Positions 1 to 12,291 of a stretch of 43,365 bases of DNA are shown here, piece after piece. The translations under genes and the position numbers were made by a program. Position 1 is the stretch's first letter, and each line of letters begins with the position of its first letter. The notes beneath the pieces were generated by a model that was given only the letters and a program-made list of their open reading frames with translations, had not been told where the DNA came from and made no database searches. Origin of the DNA: Actinomycetota bacterium (lineage in GTDB: Bacteria; Actinomycetota; Acidimicrobiia; Acidimicrobiales; Palsa-688); assembly GCA_023489205.1 (NCBI GenBank), contig JAMDDF010000047.1, positions 1 to 43,365 on the forward strand. Reading direction: 5' to 3'.

Positions 1-2871
<2,871 letters not shown>

Positions 2872-2876
2872 GGTTG

Positions 2877-5800
2877 CTAGAAGCTCCTCTCGCTGGCGCG
2901 ACGCGCGTCCTCCTCGTCAGAGCCCCGCTCGGGCCGGCTGATGTCGATGCCAAGCTCTTCGGCAGTACGGAACACGTCCTCGTCCAGCTCGCGCATCTCA
3001 ATCTGCTCGCCCGTCGTCGAAAGCACTTCGACGTTCAAGCAAAGGCTCTGCATTTCCTTTATGAGCACCTTGAAGCTCTCCGGTATCCCGGGTTCGGGGA
3101 TGTTGTCGCCCTTCACGATCGCCTCGTAGACCTTGACCCTGCCCAGCACGTCGTCGGACTTGATCGTGAGCAGCTCCTGCAGTGCGTAAGCGGCACCGTA
3201 GGCCTCGAGCGCCCAGACCTCCATCTCGCCAAAGCGCTGCCCACCGAACTGGGCCTTGCCGCCAAGAGGCTGCTGGGTGATCATCGAGTAGGGCCCGGTC
3301 GAGCGGGCGTGGATCTTGTCGTCGACCAAGTGGGCGAGCTTCAATATGTAGATGTACCCGACCGAAACCGGGTTGTCGTAGGGCTCCCCGGTACGGCCGT
3401 TGTAAACCACGGCCTTGCCGTCCGGCCCGATCAGGCGCCCGTGGTCCCCATAGCTAGTGCCCGGCGCTTCGGGGTTGAGGTTCTCGAAAATCTTCTTGAT
3501 GGTCGGGTGCTTGCCGGTCGGGTCTGTCTCGTCCCAGTGGGCGCCGTCAAAGCTCGGGCTCGCCAAAAAACTGGCCGGCTTCGCGAGCGGGGATGTCTTG
3601 CGGCCATCGGGCACAGCAGGGGCCGGCCCCCTACCGTCGACGTCCCAGCCCCAGCGGGCGGCCCAACCCAGGTGGCTTTCTAGGACCTGGCCTACGTTCA
3701 TGCGCGAGGGGACGCCTAGGGGGTTCAAAATTATGTCGACTGGGGTACCGTCGGCCAAGTGAGGCATGTCCTCGATGGGCAAGATCTTGGAGATCACGCC
3801 CTTGTTGCCATGGCGGCCAGCGAGCTTGTCCCCCTCGGTGATCTTGCGCTTTTGGGCCACGTAAACACGCACCAGCTGGTTGACCCCGGGCGGCAGCTCG
3901 TGGGCGTCCTCGCGTGAAAACACCCGCACGTCTATGACCTTGCCCGACTCGCCGTGAGGCACCTTGAGCGAGGTGTCGCGCACCTCCCTGGCTTTTTCAC
4001 CAAATATGGCCCGCAACAGGCGCTCTTCTGGCGTGAGCTCCGTCTCGCCCTTGGGGGTGACCTTTCCCACGAGCACGTCGCCAGCACCGACCTCGGCGCC
4101 GACGCGAACGATGCCACGCTCATCAAGGTCTTTTAGGATCTCCTCTGAGAGGTTCGGGATGTCACGCGTGATCTCCTCCGCACCGAGCTTGGTGTCACGG
4201 GCGTCGACCTCGTGCTCTTCGATATGGATCGACGACAGCACGTCGTCGCGCACGAGGCGCTCCGAGAGGATGATCGCGTCTTCATAGTTGTAGCCCTCCC
4301 AGGGCATGAAGGCGACGAGGAGGTTTTTGCCGAGGCCAAGCTCGCCGCCCTCGGTCGAAGGGCCGTCCGCCAAGACATCGCCCTCGGCCACTTCCTGGCC
4401 CTCGTCGACCACTATTCGCTGGTTGAAGCAGGTGTTCTGGTTGGAACGGCGGAACTTGTAAACGGGGTAGATCTTGCGGGCCAAGCTACGCCCATAGCGG
4501 TCCTGTTGGCCCGGCTTGTAGTCGACCACGATGTGGTCACCGGTGACCTCGACGACCGTGCCCACACCCTCGGCCAGCACCACATCGCCCGTGTCACGTG
4601 CCGCTCGGCCCTCGACCCCGGTACCGACAAAGGGTGCCTCGGGGCGCACGAGGGGGACCGCCTGCTTCTGCATGTTGGCCCCCATCAGCGCCCTGTTGGC
4701 GTCGTCGTGCTCGATGAAGGGTATTAGCGCAGTCGAGATGGACACGATCTGCTTGGGCGAGACGTCCATCAGGTCGACTTCGGTCGGGGGCACGAAGTCC
4801 ACCTCGCTCGTCGTGCCGTAAGTCGTCCCGCCAGCGCCAACTTGGACCCCGGGCCCCTGAGGTGCACGCCGAACGAGCACGCGCTCGTCAAGGAGGGTCC
4901 CATCGGGGGCGAACTTGGCATTTGCCTGGGCGATCACATACTCCTCTTCTTCGTCGGCCGCTAGGTACACGATCTCGTCAGTGACCTTGCCGCCGATGAC
5001 CCGGCGGTAGGGCGTCTCGATGAAGCCGTACTCGTTGATCCGCCCATAGGTGGCGAGGTGCCCGATCAGGCCGATATTCGGGCCTTCAGGGGTCTCGATC
5101 GGGCACATACGCCCGTAGTGGGAAGAGTGCACGTCGCGCACCTCGAAACCGGCCCGCTCCCGCGAGAGCCCGCCGGGCCCCATTGCAGAGAGGCGGCGCT
5201 TGTGGGTGAGGCCCGAAAGCGGGTTGGTCTGGTCCATGAACTGGCTGAGCTGGCTCGTGCCGAAAAATTCTTTGATCGCGGCCACCACGGGGCGGATGTT
5301 GATCAACGTCTGGGGAGTGATGGCCTCAACGTCCTGGGTGGTCATGCGTTCGCGCACCACCCGCTCCATACGGGAAAGGCCGACCCGGACTTGGTTTTGG
5401 ATGAGCTCGCCGACCGAGCGCACCCGCCTGTTCGCGAAGTGGTCCTGGTCGTCCAGCCTGTAGCCGGCTTCACCTTGGGCCAAGTGGAGCAAGTAGGTGC
5501 TAGCTGCCAGCACCTCGCTGCGCGAGAGCACGGTCTGGCCAGGTGCGGGGCGCTCGAGCTCCACGCCGAAGGCGGCTTCGGCCTTGGCTATCTCGGGGCC
5601 GAGCTTGCGGTCGAGCTTGTAGCGGCCGACCCTGGTGAGGTCGTAGCGCTTGGCATTGAAAAAGGCGTTCTCAAAATAGGCCCGGGCGGAATCGACCGAC
5701 GGGGGCTCCCCCGGCCGCGCCCGCTTGTAGATCTCGAGCAGGGCCTCGTCTTGGGTGGGCGCAAGGTCGCGCTCTTTTTGCCACTGAGGCTCCAGGAAGT

Positions 5801-6455
5801 CGAAGTGGCGCACGAAGCGCTCGAGGAAGGCGTCATCGGCGTAGCCGAGTGCCCGCAGCAACGTGAAGAGCGACACCCTCCGCTTCCGGGCGACCCGGGA
5901 GCCGGCGGTGATGTCCTTCCCCGGCTTGGCTTCGACGTCGAACTCGATCCACTCACCCCGGTAGGGGTGCACGGTCCCCGTGACGATCGTCTTTTGGTCG
6001 CGTCCCGGCTGGAAGATGACCCCGGGCGACCGCACCAGCTGGGAGACCACCACGCGCTCAGTGCCGTTGATGATGAAGGTGCCCCTCTCGGTCATCACGG
6101 GGAAGTCCCCCATGAAAACCGTTTGCTCCTTTATCTCACCGGTGCTGGCATTTTGGAACTGGGCGCGCACAAAAATCGGTGCCGCGTATGTCATGTCCTT
6201 TTCCTTGCACTCCTCCACCGAAAACTTCGGGGGAGGGCGCAGGTCCAGGTCGTCGGGGTCGAACTCGAGGACCAGCTTGAGCGAGCCGGAAAAGTCCTCG
6301 ATGGGGCTTATGTCGCGGAACGCTTCAGCCAAGCCCTTGTCCAAGAACCACTTGAACGAGTCGCGCTGTACTGAGATCAGGTCCGGGAGCGGTAGTACCT
6401 CGTCGAGGTTGGCGAAGCTGAGCCGCTCCCGCTGTGCGGGGCGAAACGGCAACAA
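2877..6455 (-). CDS. rpoB: DNA-directed RNA polymerase subunit beta
   Basis: Second-largest RNA polymerase subunit, 1192 residues, a normal actinobacterial length. The start is TTG at 6455, preceded at 6 nt by AAGGAG (6462-6467). The rifampicin pocket is easy to place: [10 protein letters not shown] begins at F406, so D408, H418 and S423 match E. coli D516, H526 and S531. All are wild type, which predicts rifampicin sensitivity. The one visible difference in the core is Thr410 where E. coli has N518. The motif [14 protein letters not shown] and the C-terminal [22 protein letters not shown] block that contacts beta' are intact. It forms an operon with rpoC downstream. A 259-nt spacer with hairpins and a possible own promoter separates it from rplL. 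Confidence 0.99.
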   Translation of the reverse strand: MLPFRPAQRERLSFANLDEVLPLPDLISVQRDSFKWFLDKGLAEAFRDISPIEDFSGSLKLVLEFDPDDLDLRPPPKFSVEECKEKDMTYAAPIFVRAQFQNASTGEIKEQTVFMGDFPVMTERGTFIINGTERVVVSQLVRSPGVIFQPGRDQKTIVTGTVHPYRGEWIEFDVEAKPGKDITAGSRVARKRRVSLFTLLRALGYADDAFLERFVRHFDFLEPQWQKERDLAPTQDEALLEIYKRARPGEPPSVDSARAYFENAFFNAKRYDLTRVGRYKLDRKLGPEIAKAEAAFGVELERPAPGQTVLSRSEVLAASTYLLHLAQGEAGYRLDDQDHFANRRVRSVGELIQNQVRVGLSRMERVVRERMTTQDVEAITPQTLINIRPVVAAIKEFFGTSQLSQFMDQTNPLSGLTHKRRLSAMGPGGLSRERAGFEVRDVHSSHYGRMCPIETPEGPNIGLIGHLATYGRINEYGFIETPYRRVIGGKVTDEIVYLAADEEEEYVIAQANAKFAPDGTLLDERVLVRRAPQGPGVQVGAGGTTYGTTSEVDFVPPTEVDLMDVSPKQIVSISTALIPFIEHDDANRALMGANMQKQAVPLVRPEAPFVGTGVEGRAARDTGDVVLAEGVGTVVEVTGDHIVVDYKPGQQDRYGRSLARKIYPVYKFRRSNQNTCFNQRIVVDEGQEVAEGDVLADGPSTEGGELGLGKNLLVAFMPWEGYNYEDAIILSERLVRDDVLSSIHIEEHEVDARDTKLGAEEITRDIPNLSEEILKDLDERGIVRVGAEVGAGDVLVGKVTPKGETELTPEERLLRAIFGEKAREVRDTSLKVPHGESGKVIDVRVFSREDAHELPPGVNQLVRVYVAQKRKITEGDKLAGRHGNKGVISKILPIEDMPHLADGTPVDIILNPLGVPSRMNVGQVLESHLGWAARWGWDVDGRGPAPAVPDGRKTSPLAKPASFLASPSFDGAHWDETDPTGKHPTIKKIFENLNPEAPGTSYGDHGRLIGPDGKAVVYNGRTGEPYDNPVSVGYIYILKLAHLVDDKIHARSTGPYSMITQQPLGGKAQFGGQRFGEMEVWALEAYGAAYALQELLTIKSDDVLGRVKVYEAIVKGDNIPEPGIPESFKVLIKEMQSLCLNVEVLSTTGEQIEMRELDEDVFRTAEELGIDISRPERGSDEEDARRASERSF

Positions 6456-6562
6456 GGATCACTCCTTGGTAGGTGCAGAGGGTGCGGGAAGTAGTAGCAG
6501 CGCGCGCCAGACCGCCGCCCTAACCCGAAGGGACGCGGACAAACACAGCACGGCAACTGACC

Positions 6563-6592
6563 ACTATACAGCGCGTCCGCCGGACGCGGCAA
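6563..6592 (-). promoter_or_regulatory. Candidate internal promoter for rpoBC with palindromic spacer
   Basis: On the minus strand TTGCCG (6592-6587) and TATAGT (6568-6563) are separated by 18 nt, resembling a vegetative -35/-10 pair. Most of the spacer is a perfect inverted repeat, GCGTCC-GCC-GGACGC (6573-6587). Transcription would begin near 6556, about 100 nt before rpoB. The palindrome could be an operator or simply an RNA hairpin of read-through transcript. Motif match only. Confidence 0.35.
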
Positions 6593-6644
6593 ACGACCCG
6601 AGCACCTGGTCCAGCGCTCCACCCAACAGGGTAAGCCAGCCCTG

Positions 6645-6680
6645 CCCCCAGGTCAAGCACTTGGTGCCTTAGCCTGGGGG
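6645..6680 (-). promoter_or_regulatory. Hairpin in rplL-rpoB spacer (attenuator or RNA-processing site candidate)
   Basis: An 8-bp perfect stem, CCCCCAGG (6645-6652) with CCTGGGGG (6673-6680), encloses an inner stem AAG-CAC/GTG-(C)-CTT around a TTG loop. A second small hairpin, CAGGG/CCCTG, follows at about 6627-6644. No U-tract follows on the transcribed strand, so a full intrinsic terminator is unlikely. In E. coli the same spacer holds a partial terminator and an RNase III site that set the ribosomal-protein to RNA-polymerase ratio. An equivalent role here is inference from position. Confidence 0.45.
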
Positions 6681-6714
6681 CCTCCTGGCAGGACGACGAA
6701 CTCGCCGTTGGCTC

Positions 6715-7110
6715 TTACTTGAGCTCGACCGTAGCGCCGGCGCCTTCGAGCTGGGCCTTTGCCTTGTCGGCGTCCTCTTTGCTCACCTTTTCGAGCACGG
6801 TCTTGGGGGCACCGTCCACCAGGTCCTTCGCCTCTTTTAGCCCGAGGTTGGTGAGTGCCCGGACCTCTTTTATGACCTGGATCTTCTTGTCGCCGGCACC
6901 GGTCAGCACGACGTCGAACTCGTCCTGCTCCTCCACCGCTGCAGCCTCAGGCGCCGCGGCGGCTGGGGCGAGGCCTGCCGCAGCTACAACCGGGGCAGCC
7001 GCCGTCACGCCGAAGCGCTCTTCGAACGACTTAAGCAGCTCGGAGAGCTCGAGCACGCTCAGCTCAGATATGGCGTCCAAGATCTCGTCTTTAGACAACT
7101 TTGTTGGCAT
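6715..7110 (-). CDS. rplL: 50S ribosomal protein L7/L12
   Basis: Stalk protein of the large ribosomal subunit that recruits translational GTPases; 131 residues, full length. The N-terminal dimerization helices (about 1-33) precede an Ala/Pro-rich hinge (about 36-58). The C-terminal domain carries the factor-binding helix [17 protein letters not shown] start with AGGAG about 10 nt upstream. It follows rplJ by 39 nt, as expected because L10 and L7/L12 form one complex. Confidence 0.98.
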   Translation of the reverse strand: MPTKLSKDEILDAISELSVLELSELLKSFEERFGVTAAAPVVAAAGLAPAAAAPEAAAVEEQDEFDVVLTGAGDKKIQVIKEVRALTNLGLKEAKDLVDGAPKTVLEKVSKEDADKAKAQLEGAGATVELK

Positions 7111-7149
7111 TTTATAATATCTCCTGTTTATGTAGCGGGTGAGGGAGGC

Positions 7150-7680
7150 TCATTCTTCGGCGTTGCGCTGGTCCTTGAGCGCAGCTAGCCCATAGGCAAA
7201 GTTCCTCGGAAGGGCACTCAAGGCGCTGGCCATGCCCTGCAATGGCGCAGCCAGTGCGCCGGCCAACCGGGCAAGGAGCTGCTCGCGAGGAGGTAGGTCG
7301 GCGAGCGCGTTGGTAGCGTCTGGCCCCAGGACCGACGTGCCAAGGAGGCCTCCTTTGATGAGGAGCGCCGGCTTGGCCCGGGCGAACTCGCGCATGGCCT
7401 TGGCCACAGCAACTGCGTCACCTTTCACAAACGCGAGACCAGTGGGCCCAGAAAGCAGGCTTTCAAAGCCCTGAGCCGCCCCCTGGGCGGCGGCGATGCG
7501 AGCGAGGGTGTTCTTGTAAACGCGGTACTCAGCGCCCAAGGGCGCAAGGCTCCTTCGCAGCGCCTCCAGGTCCTTTACCTTGAGCCCGCGGTACTCGGTG
7601 ACGATTACGGCATCTGACTGCTCAAGCTGGGAACGCACCCGCTCGACTGCGGCCACCTTTTCAGGTCTCGGGTTATCCAT
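7150..7680 (-). CDS. rplJ: 50S ribosomal protein L10
   Basis: Base of the ribosomal stalk: it binds 23S rRNA and carries L7/L12 dimers on its C-terminal helix. 176 residues, the usual length. The N-terminal block SDAVIVTEYRGLKVKDLEALR and the Lys/Asn of YRVYKNTLAR are characteristic of L10. AAGGAG lies 6 nt before the ATG. L10 normally represses its own operon by binding a structured leader; such a leader is visible upstream (about 7730-7846). Confidence 0.97.
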   Translation of the reverse strand: MDNPRPEKVAAVERVRSQLEQSDAVIVTEYRGLKVKDLEALRRSLAPLGAEYRVYKNTLARIAAAQGAAQGFESLLSGPTGLAFVKGDAVAVAKAMREFARAKPALLIKGGLLGTSVLGPDATNALADLPPREQLLARLAGALAAPLQGMASALSALPRNFAYGLAALKDQRNAEE

Positions 7681-7729
7681 CTGCTACTCCTTCTCAGGCG
7701 TGCGAGCAAAACACACCGTCCAAGGAGTG

Positions 7730-7846
7730 CAAGCTCGCCTCGTCGGGCAGGGTGCCAGCCAAACCAGCTACCCACTTAGGCGCCCCACAGGGTGGCTGGG
7801 GACGCACCAGATTTCTTCGGCGCTATGTACTAACCGGTTATGTTAG
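7730..7846 (-). ncRNA. L10 leader candidate (autoregulatory 5' leader of rplJL)
   Basis: The 170-nt spacer between rplA and rplJ carries L10-leader-like signatures on the minus strand. These are CCGAAGA (7820-7814) in a kink-turn-like context, and a CCCC/GGGG stem (7801-7798 with 7786-7783) followed by GCGCCUAAG. The leader opens with a hairpin CUAAC/GUUAG (7846-7830) that contains the 10-bp palindrome TAACCGGTTA (7831-7840). L10 leaders bind L10(L12)4 and repress translation. The assignment rests on position plus these short motifs. Confidence 0.55.
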
Positions 7847-7850
7847 CAGT

Positions 7851-8582
7851 TCAAGCAGCAGTGGCAGCCAGGTCCTCGTCGCTCACCCGCGCCCGGGCCG
7901 GGTCGATGTCTATGCCAGGGCCCATCGTGGACGACACCGACACCGACTTCACGTAGCGGCCCTTGGAAGCCGCTGGCTTCACCCTTTGCAGTTCGTCAAG
8001 CACGGCTCGAACGTTGGTCAAGAGCTGGTCCCGGCTGAAGCTCACCTTGCCAATGGGCACCTGCACGACCCCATGGCTTCGAGCGTCAGCCCGGTACTCG
8101 ACGCGGCCCCCCTTGAAGTCGCTGACCGCTCGGCCGACGTCGGCCGTGACTGTCCCGGTCTTAGGGTTGGGCATCAAACCGCGCGGGCCAAGCTTGCGGC
8201 CGAGGCGCCCGACCTGGGCCATCATGTCGGGGGTGGCTATAGCCACGTCGAAGTCCATGAACCCGCCGTCCACCTGGGCAACAAGGTCGTCAGAGCCCAC
8301 GATGTCGGCACCGGCCGCCCTGGCCGCCTCAGCAGCCTCGCCAGCGGCGAACACGGCGACCCGAACCGACTTACCCGTGCCCGCAGGAAGTGACACCGTC
8401 CCGCGCAGGGCCTGGTCCGCCTTTCGGGGGTCTATCCCCAAGCGCACGGCAAGCTCTACGGTCTCGTCGAAGCTGGCGTGGGCAAGCTTCTTCACCATGT
8501 CGATGGCCTCGAGCGGGCCATACAGCTGGGCCTCGTTCACGGCCTTGGCGGCCTCGACGTACTTCTTTCCTCGCTTGGGCAC
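7851..8582 (-). CDS. rplA: 50S ribosomal protein L1
   Basis: L1-stalk protein that binds 23S rRNA and moves E-site tRNA; 243 residues. The L1 signature [16 protein letters not shown] is present, as is the N-terminal [11 protein letters not shown] block. The start is GTG at 8582 with AGGAGG 5 nt upstream, which decides the start. It lies 49 nt after rplK, the standard L11-L1 pair. L1 usually represses this pair by binding near the rplK start; no clear site was recognised here. Confidence 0.98.
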   Translation of the reverse strand: MPKRGKKYVEAAKAVNEAQLYGPLEAIDMVKKLAHASFDETVELAVRLGIDPRKADQALRGTVSLPAGTGKSVRVAVFAAGEAAEAARAAGADIVGSDDLVAQVDGGFMDFDVAIATPDMMAQVGRLGRKLGPRGLMPNPKTGTVTADVGRAVSDFKGGRVEYRADARSHGVVQVPIGKVSFSRDQLLTNVRAVLDELQRVKPAASKGRYVKSVSVSSTMGPGIDIDPARARVSDEDLAATAA

Positions 8583-8631
8583 CCCTACCTCCTCTGGTCT
8601 TGCCTACCGGGCGTGGCCAACTTTGCGGGCT

Positions 8632-9057
8632 TCAACCGACCTTCACTCCCATGGAACGCGCCGTGCCTAGGACCTGGGCTTTCGCCGATTCGAGGTCGTT
8701 AGCGTTGAGGTCTGGCATTTTCACCTGGGCAATCTTGGCTACCTGGGCGTCACTAAGCGTGCCGACGACCTCCCGGCCAGCCGTCTTGGAACCCTTGTCG
8801 ATGCCAAGCTCCTGACGGATGAGAACGGCGGTCGGTGGGGTCTTCAGCACGAAGCTGAAGCTGCGGTCCGAGTAGATGGTCACCTCTACCGGTATGACCT
8901 GGCCTGCTTTGTCCTCGGTGGCCGCGTTGTACTGCTTTACGAACTCCATCGTTTGGATACCGTGCGGGCCAAGGGCCGTGCCTACGGGGGGCGCGGGCGT
9001 AGCTTTGCCGGCAGGGAGCTGGATACGGACTATAGCTGTGACTTGGCGCTTGGCCAT
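8632..9057 (-). CDS. rplK: 50S ribosomal protein L11
   Basis: Binds the GTPase-associated region of 23S rRNA and is the target region of thiopeptide antibiotics; 141 residues, full length. The N-terminal domain has the Pro-rich thiostrepton-contact region ([16 protein letters not shown]). The C-terminal RNA-binding domain contains the [11 protein letters not shown] segment. ATG with AGGAG 6 nt upstream. It sits between nusG and rplA in the conserved order. Confidence 0.98.
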   Translation of the reverse strand: MAKRQVTAIVRIQLPAGKATPAPPVGTALGPHGIQTMEFVKQYNAATEDKAGQVIPVEVTIYSDRSFSFVLKTPPTAVLIRQELGIDKGSKTAGREVVGTLSDAQVAKIAQVKMPDLNANDLESAKAQVLGTARSMGVKVG

Positions 9058-9091
9058 GGGGTACTCCTAATTGCAGGGCTCTGGCAAGGGG

Positions 9092-9868
9092 TCAGAGCTT
9101 GGCCACCTGGGCGAACTCGAACTCTACCGGTGTCTCGCGACCGAAGATGTTGACGAGCACCTTTAGCTTGAGCTGGTCCTCGTTGATCTCGGCAACTGTG
9201 CCGCTGAAGTCGGCGAACGGCCCTTCGCGAACGCGTACAGACTCTCCCACCTCGTACTCGAGCCGCGGCTTGGTCTTCTTCGGCACGCCGGCCCCTTCCG
9301 CCTTGGGGGAGAGGATGCCCTCGACCTCACGGCGCGACAAGGGCGTCGGGCGGGCACCGAGTCCGACGAAACCCGTCACGCCGGGAGTGTTGCGCACGAC
9401 GTACCAGGAGTCATCGTCGAGATCCATGCGGACCATCAAGTAACCGGGGAAGACCTTGCGCGACACCACTTGGCGCTTGCCGCCCTTCAGCTCGACAACG
9501 TCCTCCAAGGGGATCACGACCTCGAAGATGCGGTCCTCCATGTTCATGGAGGAGATGCGGCTCTCCAGGTTGGACTTGACCTTGTTTTCGTAGCCGGCAT
9601 AGCTGTGCACTACGTACCAGCTCCCAGGGCGGTCATAAGGGCTCTCTTGAGGGACGCTGCCCTCGCCCTCTGCCTCGGGTTCACGCACCTCGCCGTTGCC
9701 CTCGAGCACCGCTTCAAGCGCGACGCCACCCTCGCCGCCAGGCGCTAACTCTTCAGCCCCTTCACCTGGGGCCTCTTCACCTGGGGCTTCATCTAGGGCC
9801 TCTTCATCTAGGGCCTCTTCATCTAGGGCCTCGGCCATGGTCGAGTCCGTGAAAGTCTCCTCAGCCAT
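9092..9868 (-). CDS. nusG: Transcription elongation/antitermination factor NusG with acidic repeat extension
   Basis: NusG couples RNA polymerase to ribosome or Rho. The protein has 258 residues; the NGN domain begins near W84 ([20 protein letters not shown]) and a KOW domain occupies about 212-258. The first 80 residues are an acidic tail containing five degenerate copies of an ALDEE/APGEE pentapeptide, encoded by tandem repeats at 9763-9834. Actinobacterial NusG proteins often have acidic N-terminal extensions; the clean pentapeptide array is the odd part. The ATG at 9868 has GAGAGG only 2 nt upstream; Met11 is an alternative start that would keep the repeats. It starts 9 nt after secE ends. 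Confidence 0.96.
   Translation of the reverse strand: MAEETFTDSTMAEALDEEALDEEALDEAPGEEAPGEGAEELAPGGEGGVALEAVLEGNGEVREPEAEGEGSVPQESPYDRPGSWYVVHSYAGYENKVKSNLESRISSMNMEDRIFEVVIPLEDVVELKGGKRQVVSRKVFPGYLMVRMDLDDDSWYVVRNTPGVTGFVGLGARPTPLSRREVEGILSPKAEGAGVPKKTKPRLEYEVGESVRVREGPFADFSGTVAEINEDQLKLKVLVNIFGRETPVEFEFAQVAKL
9763..9834 (-). repeat. 15-bp tandem repeats inside nusG
   Basis: Three near-identical 15-bp units on the plus strand, catctagggcctctt at 9790-9804 and 9805-9819 with catctagggcctcgg at 9820-9834, follow two variant units (cacctggggcctctt at 9763-9777 and a 12-bp form at 9778-9789). All unit lengths are multiples of three, so copy-number change would only lengthen or shorten the acidic tail of NusG. 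Confidence 0.9.
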
Positions 9869-9877
9869 CGCCTCTCG

Positions 9878-10183
9878 CTACTTGAACAGGGACGACGCGC
9901 CCAGCGAATAGAGGTAGTCCAAGCCGTAGGTGAGCGCCATCAAAAACGCCAGGGTAAAAAATACGACGGTGGCGTAGTTGACCAGCTCCGCACGCTTGGG
10001 CTTCATGACCTTGCGCAGCTCGAGCACTACCTCGTCCAAGTACTGGCGAGGATGGAAGCCAGTGCGCGCCGGGACACCCGATGGCGGCCTCCGCTCCTCT
10101 CGCCTGAAGTTGGGCGCGCCTTCACCCAGGTCCTGGCCCTCTAACAGGTTCTTTTCTTCCCGGTTGAACTCGCTTACGCTCAC
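9878..10183 (-). CDS. secE: Preprotein translocase subunit SecE
   Basis: Small essential subunit of the SecYEG channel; 101 residues. A charged N-terminal tail of about 45 residues precedes the amphipathic segment FHPRQYLDEVVLELRKVMKP. A single transmembrane helix follows (about 68-90). This one-TM form is typical of Actinobacteria. The start is GTG at 10183 with a purine-rich AAGGAAGG upstream. Its neighbours tRNA-Trp and nusG are classical. Confidence 0.95.
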   Translation of the reverse strand: MSVSEFNREEKNLLEGQDLGEGAPNFRREERRPPSGVPARTGFHPRQYLDEVVLELRKVMKPKRAELVNYATVVFFTLAFLMALTYGLDYLYSLGASSLFK

Positions 10184-10217
10184 GTCGCTGACCTTCCTTG
10201 CGGACTTCTAGCTTACG

Positions 10218-10291
10218 CAGGGCAGGAGGGACTTGAACCCCCAACCGCCGGTTTTGGAGACCGGTGCTCTGCCATATTGAGCTACTGCCCT
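10218..10291 (-). tRNA. tRNA-Trp (anticodon CCA)
   Basis: The cloverleaf is complete on the minus strand. The acceptor pairs AGGGCAG (10291-10285) with CTGCCCT (10225-10219). The anticodon stem is CCGGT/ACCGG around loop CTCCAAA with CCA at 10257-10255, and the T-loop is GTTCAAG. The 3' CCA is not encoded. It lies directly upstream of secE, a conserved actinobacterial position. Confidence 0.97.
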
Positions 10292-10497
10292 ATGTCCAGT
10301 TGACCTGCGTGTTTAACTTTTTGGTCACCGAAGCGCACAGACCACGGACAGCCACCTGCTCAGCGTACCAGAGCTACCGGCGCGCTTGTTGGGCGCGACC
10401 GAGCCTGCTAAGCGCACAGCGTAGGCGAAGAGCTCACGTTGAGCACGTGGGGCCCTCAGCCCGTCACCAGTCCTAGATCGTCGAGCTCTAGCCGGCA

Positions 10498-11202
10498 CTA
10501 GCGGGAGTCGAGGAAGGCCAGCACGGCGAGGACGCGGCGGTGGTCGTCGTCGGTATCTGGCAAGAGCAACTTGTTCAAGATGCTGTGCACGTGCTTTTCG
10601 ACCGTGCCCTCTGATACGTAGAGCCGGTGGGCGATGCCGGCGTTCGAACGCCCCTCGGCCATGAGGGCCAGCACCTCGCGTTCGCGCTCCGTGAGCTCGT
10701 CGAGGGGGTCGTGGGCTCGCCGGGCCGCGACCAGCTCGGCCACGACGGCAGGGTCGACCACTGTGCCCCCCTTTACGACCCGCTCGAGGGTGTCCAAGAA
10801 CTGCTCCACGTCGGTGACCCGGCTCTTCAACAGGTACCCGCTGCGCTGACCGGTAGCGAGCAGGTCCATGGCCTGCTCGACCTCGACGTAGGCCGAGAGC
10901 AGGAGCACCGCGGTAGAAGGGAACTGTGCGCGGATGTACTTCGCCGCTTCCAAGCCCTCGGTGCCGTGCTTGGGGGGCATGCGGATATCGACCACTGCCA
11001 GCTCAGGGCGGTGCTCGCTCACAAGGTTGACGAGCGTGGTGGCCTCGCCGCACTTGCCGACGACCTCGTAACCGGAGCGCTCTAGCAAGCTCGCCAGCCC
11101 TTCGCGAAGCAAAACGTCGTCGTCTGCCAGCACCACATGGGCCTTGGTGGCCGCCCTCGGGCCTTCGGTCGTCCCACTGGCGGCTGTCAGCTCTTCGGTC
11201 AT
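10498..11202 (-). CDS. NarL/FixJ-family response regulator (orphan)
   Basis: Two-domain transcription regulator of 234 residues. The receiver domain (about 21-140) has an acidic pocket at D27-D29 and phospho-acceptor D72 in VVDIRMPP. The C-terminal LuxR-type helix-turn-helix (about 168-232) contains LTEREREVLALMAEGRSN and the recognition segment VSEGTVEKHVHSI. No histidine kinase lies next to it, so partner and signal are unknown. It follows the alcohol dehydrogenase gene on the same strand by 78 nt, with a 6-bp hairpin between them. The 206 bp to tRNA-Trp (10292-10497) hold no recognisable gene. Confidence 0.9.
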   Translation of the reverse strand: MTEELTAASGTTEGPRAATKAHVVLADDDVLLREGLASLLERSGYEVVGKCGEATTLVNLVSEHRPELAVVDIRMPPKHGTEGLEAAKYIRAQFPSTAVLLLSAYVEVEQAMDLLATGQRSGYLLKSRVTDVEQFLDTLERVVKGGTVVDPAVVAELVAARRAHDPLDELTEREREVLALMAEGRSNAGIAHRLYVSEGTVEKHVHSILNKLLLPDTDDDHRRVLAVLAFLDSR

Positions 11203-11228
11203 AGCTGCCGAGACCCTACCGTCGGCTC

Positions 11229-11253
11229 GGCACCATGGTCCATGAGCGGTGCC
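11229..11253. terminator. Short hairpin between adh and response regulator
   Basis: Inverted repeat GGCACC (11229-11234) and GGTGCC (11248-11253) with a 13-nt loop in the 78-nt spacer. There is no U-tract, so it may be a weak terminator of the upstream adh gene or an operator. Confidence 0.3.
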
Positions 11254-11280
11254 AAGGGAGTTGCCCCGGCCAGCCCAACG

Positions 11281-12291
11281 CTACCCAGCTTGGCCCACCA
11301 CGATCACCGCTGCACCGTTGACCTTGTCGTGGGCCAAGTCGGAAAGGGCCTGGTCGACCTTGTCGAACGGGTAAGACACCGTGGTGGCATGGACCCTCAA
11401 GCGGGTGGCCGTGGCCAGCATCTCCTCTCCGTCGGCACGGGTGTTGGCTGTAACGCTGGTGAGCGTACGTTCCTGGAAAAGGTCGGCCTGGTAGTTGAGC
11501 GACGGGATGTCGGTTAGGTGCACGCCGGCCACGGCCAAGGTCCCTCCCCGCTCAAGGGCCTCCAGGGCCACCGGCACCAGGTCGCCCACGGGGGCGAACA
11601 AGATGGCGGAGTCAAGGGGCTCGGGTGGGCGGTCCGCAGCGGCACCGGCCGAGGCAGCCCCGAGCGACAACGCTAGCCTGCGTGCTTCCTCCGAGCGCGT
11701 GAGCACATGCACAATGGCCCCCTCGTGCACGGCTACCTGGGCGGTCAGGTGTGCGGAAGCGCCGAAGCCGTAGATGCCGAGCCTGCCCCCGGGCGGCAAC
11801 TTGGCGCGCCGCAGGGCCCGATAGCCGATGATCCCAGCACATAGCAGGGGGGAAGCTTCGATGTCGGGGTAGGCCTCGGGCAAGCCGTAGGCGTAGCGCT
11901 CGTCGACCAGCACGTACTCGGCGAAGCCGCCGTCGTCGTCCCAGCCAGTAAAGCGGGGTGACAGGCACAGGTTCTCACGCCCGCTAAGGCAAAACCGGCA
12001 GGTGCCACAGGTCTTGGCCAACCAAGCGATGCCTATTCGCTCGCCGGGCACGAAGCGCCTGGCCCCTTCCCCTAGAGCGTCTACGACCCCAACCACCTCA
12101 TGGCCAGGAACCACACCTGGCCGGCGAGGGGGGAGATCCCCCTCGGCCAGGTGCAGGTCGGTCCGACAGACCCCGCACGTCAGCACGCGCACCCTCACCT
12201 GGCTCGGGCCTGGTACTGGGGTTGGCTTCTCGACAAGCCGGAGCGGCCCCTCGTCTATGGGGGCCGGGTGGTCAACAACCCACGCGCGCAT
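11281..12291 (-). CDS. Zinc-dependent alcohol dehydrogenase (AdhA-like, MDR superfamily)
   Basis: Predicted cytosolic NAD(P)-dependent medium-chain dehydrogenase, 336 residues. Catalytic zinc ligands are C39, H64 and C151, with E65 in the GHE motif. A structural zinc site is formed by C95, C98, C101 and C109. The Rossmann motif GIYGFGASA begins near residue 172. The overall pattern resembles actinobacterial AdhA and related alcohol dehydrogenases; the substrate cannot be read from sequence. ATG with GAGG about 5 nt upstream. It is the first gene of a minus-strand pair with the NarL-type regulator and is divergent from the peroxide-stress operon. Confidence 0.88.
   Translation of the reverse strand: MRAWVVDHPAPIDEGPLRLVEKPTPVPGPSQVRVRVLTCGVCRTDLHLAEGDLPPRRPGVVPGHEVVGVVDALGEGARRFVPGERIGIAWLAKTCGTCRFCLSGRENLCLSPRFTGWDDDGGFAEYVLVDERYAYGLPEAYPDIEASPLLCAGIIGYRALRRAKLPPGGRLGIYGFGASAHLTAQVAVHEGAIVHVLTRSEEARRLALSLGAASAGAAADRPPEPLDSAILFAPVGDLVPVALEALERGGTLAVAGVHLTDIPSLNYQADLFQERTLTSVTANTRADGEEMLATATRLRVHATTVSYPFDKVDQALSDLAHDKVNGAAVIVVGQAG

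Noticed and set aside
5058..6374. 438-residue open frame on the plus strand opposite rpoB
   Set aside because: Shadow of a highly conserved, GC-biased coding region. Its composition is low-complexity and no family resemblance is visible; the same holds for other plus-strand frames opposite rpoB and rpoC (for example 241-1002 and 2874-3683).
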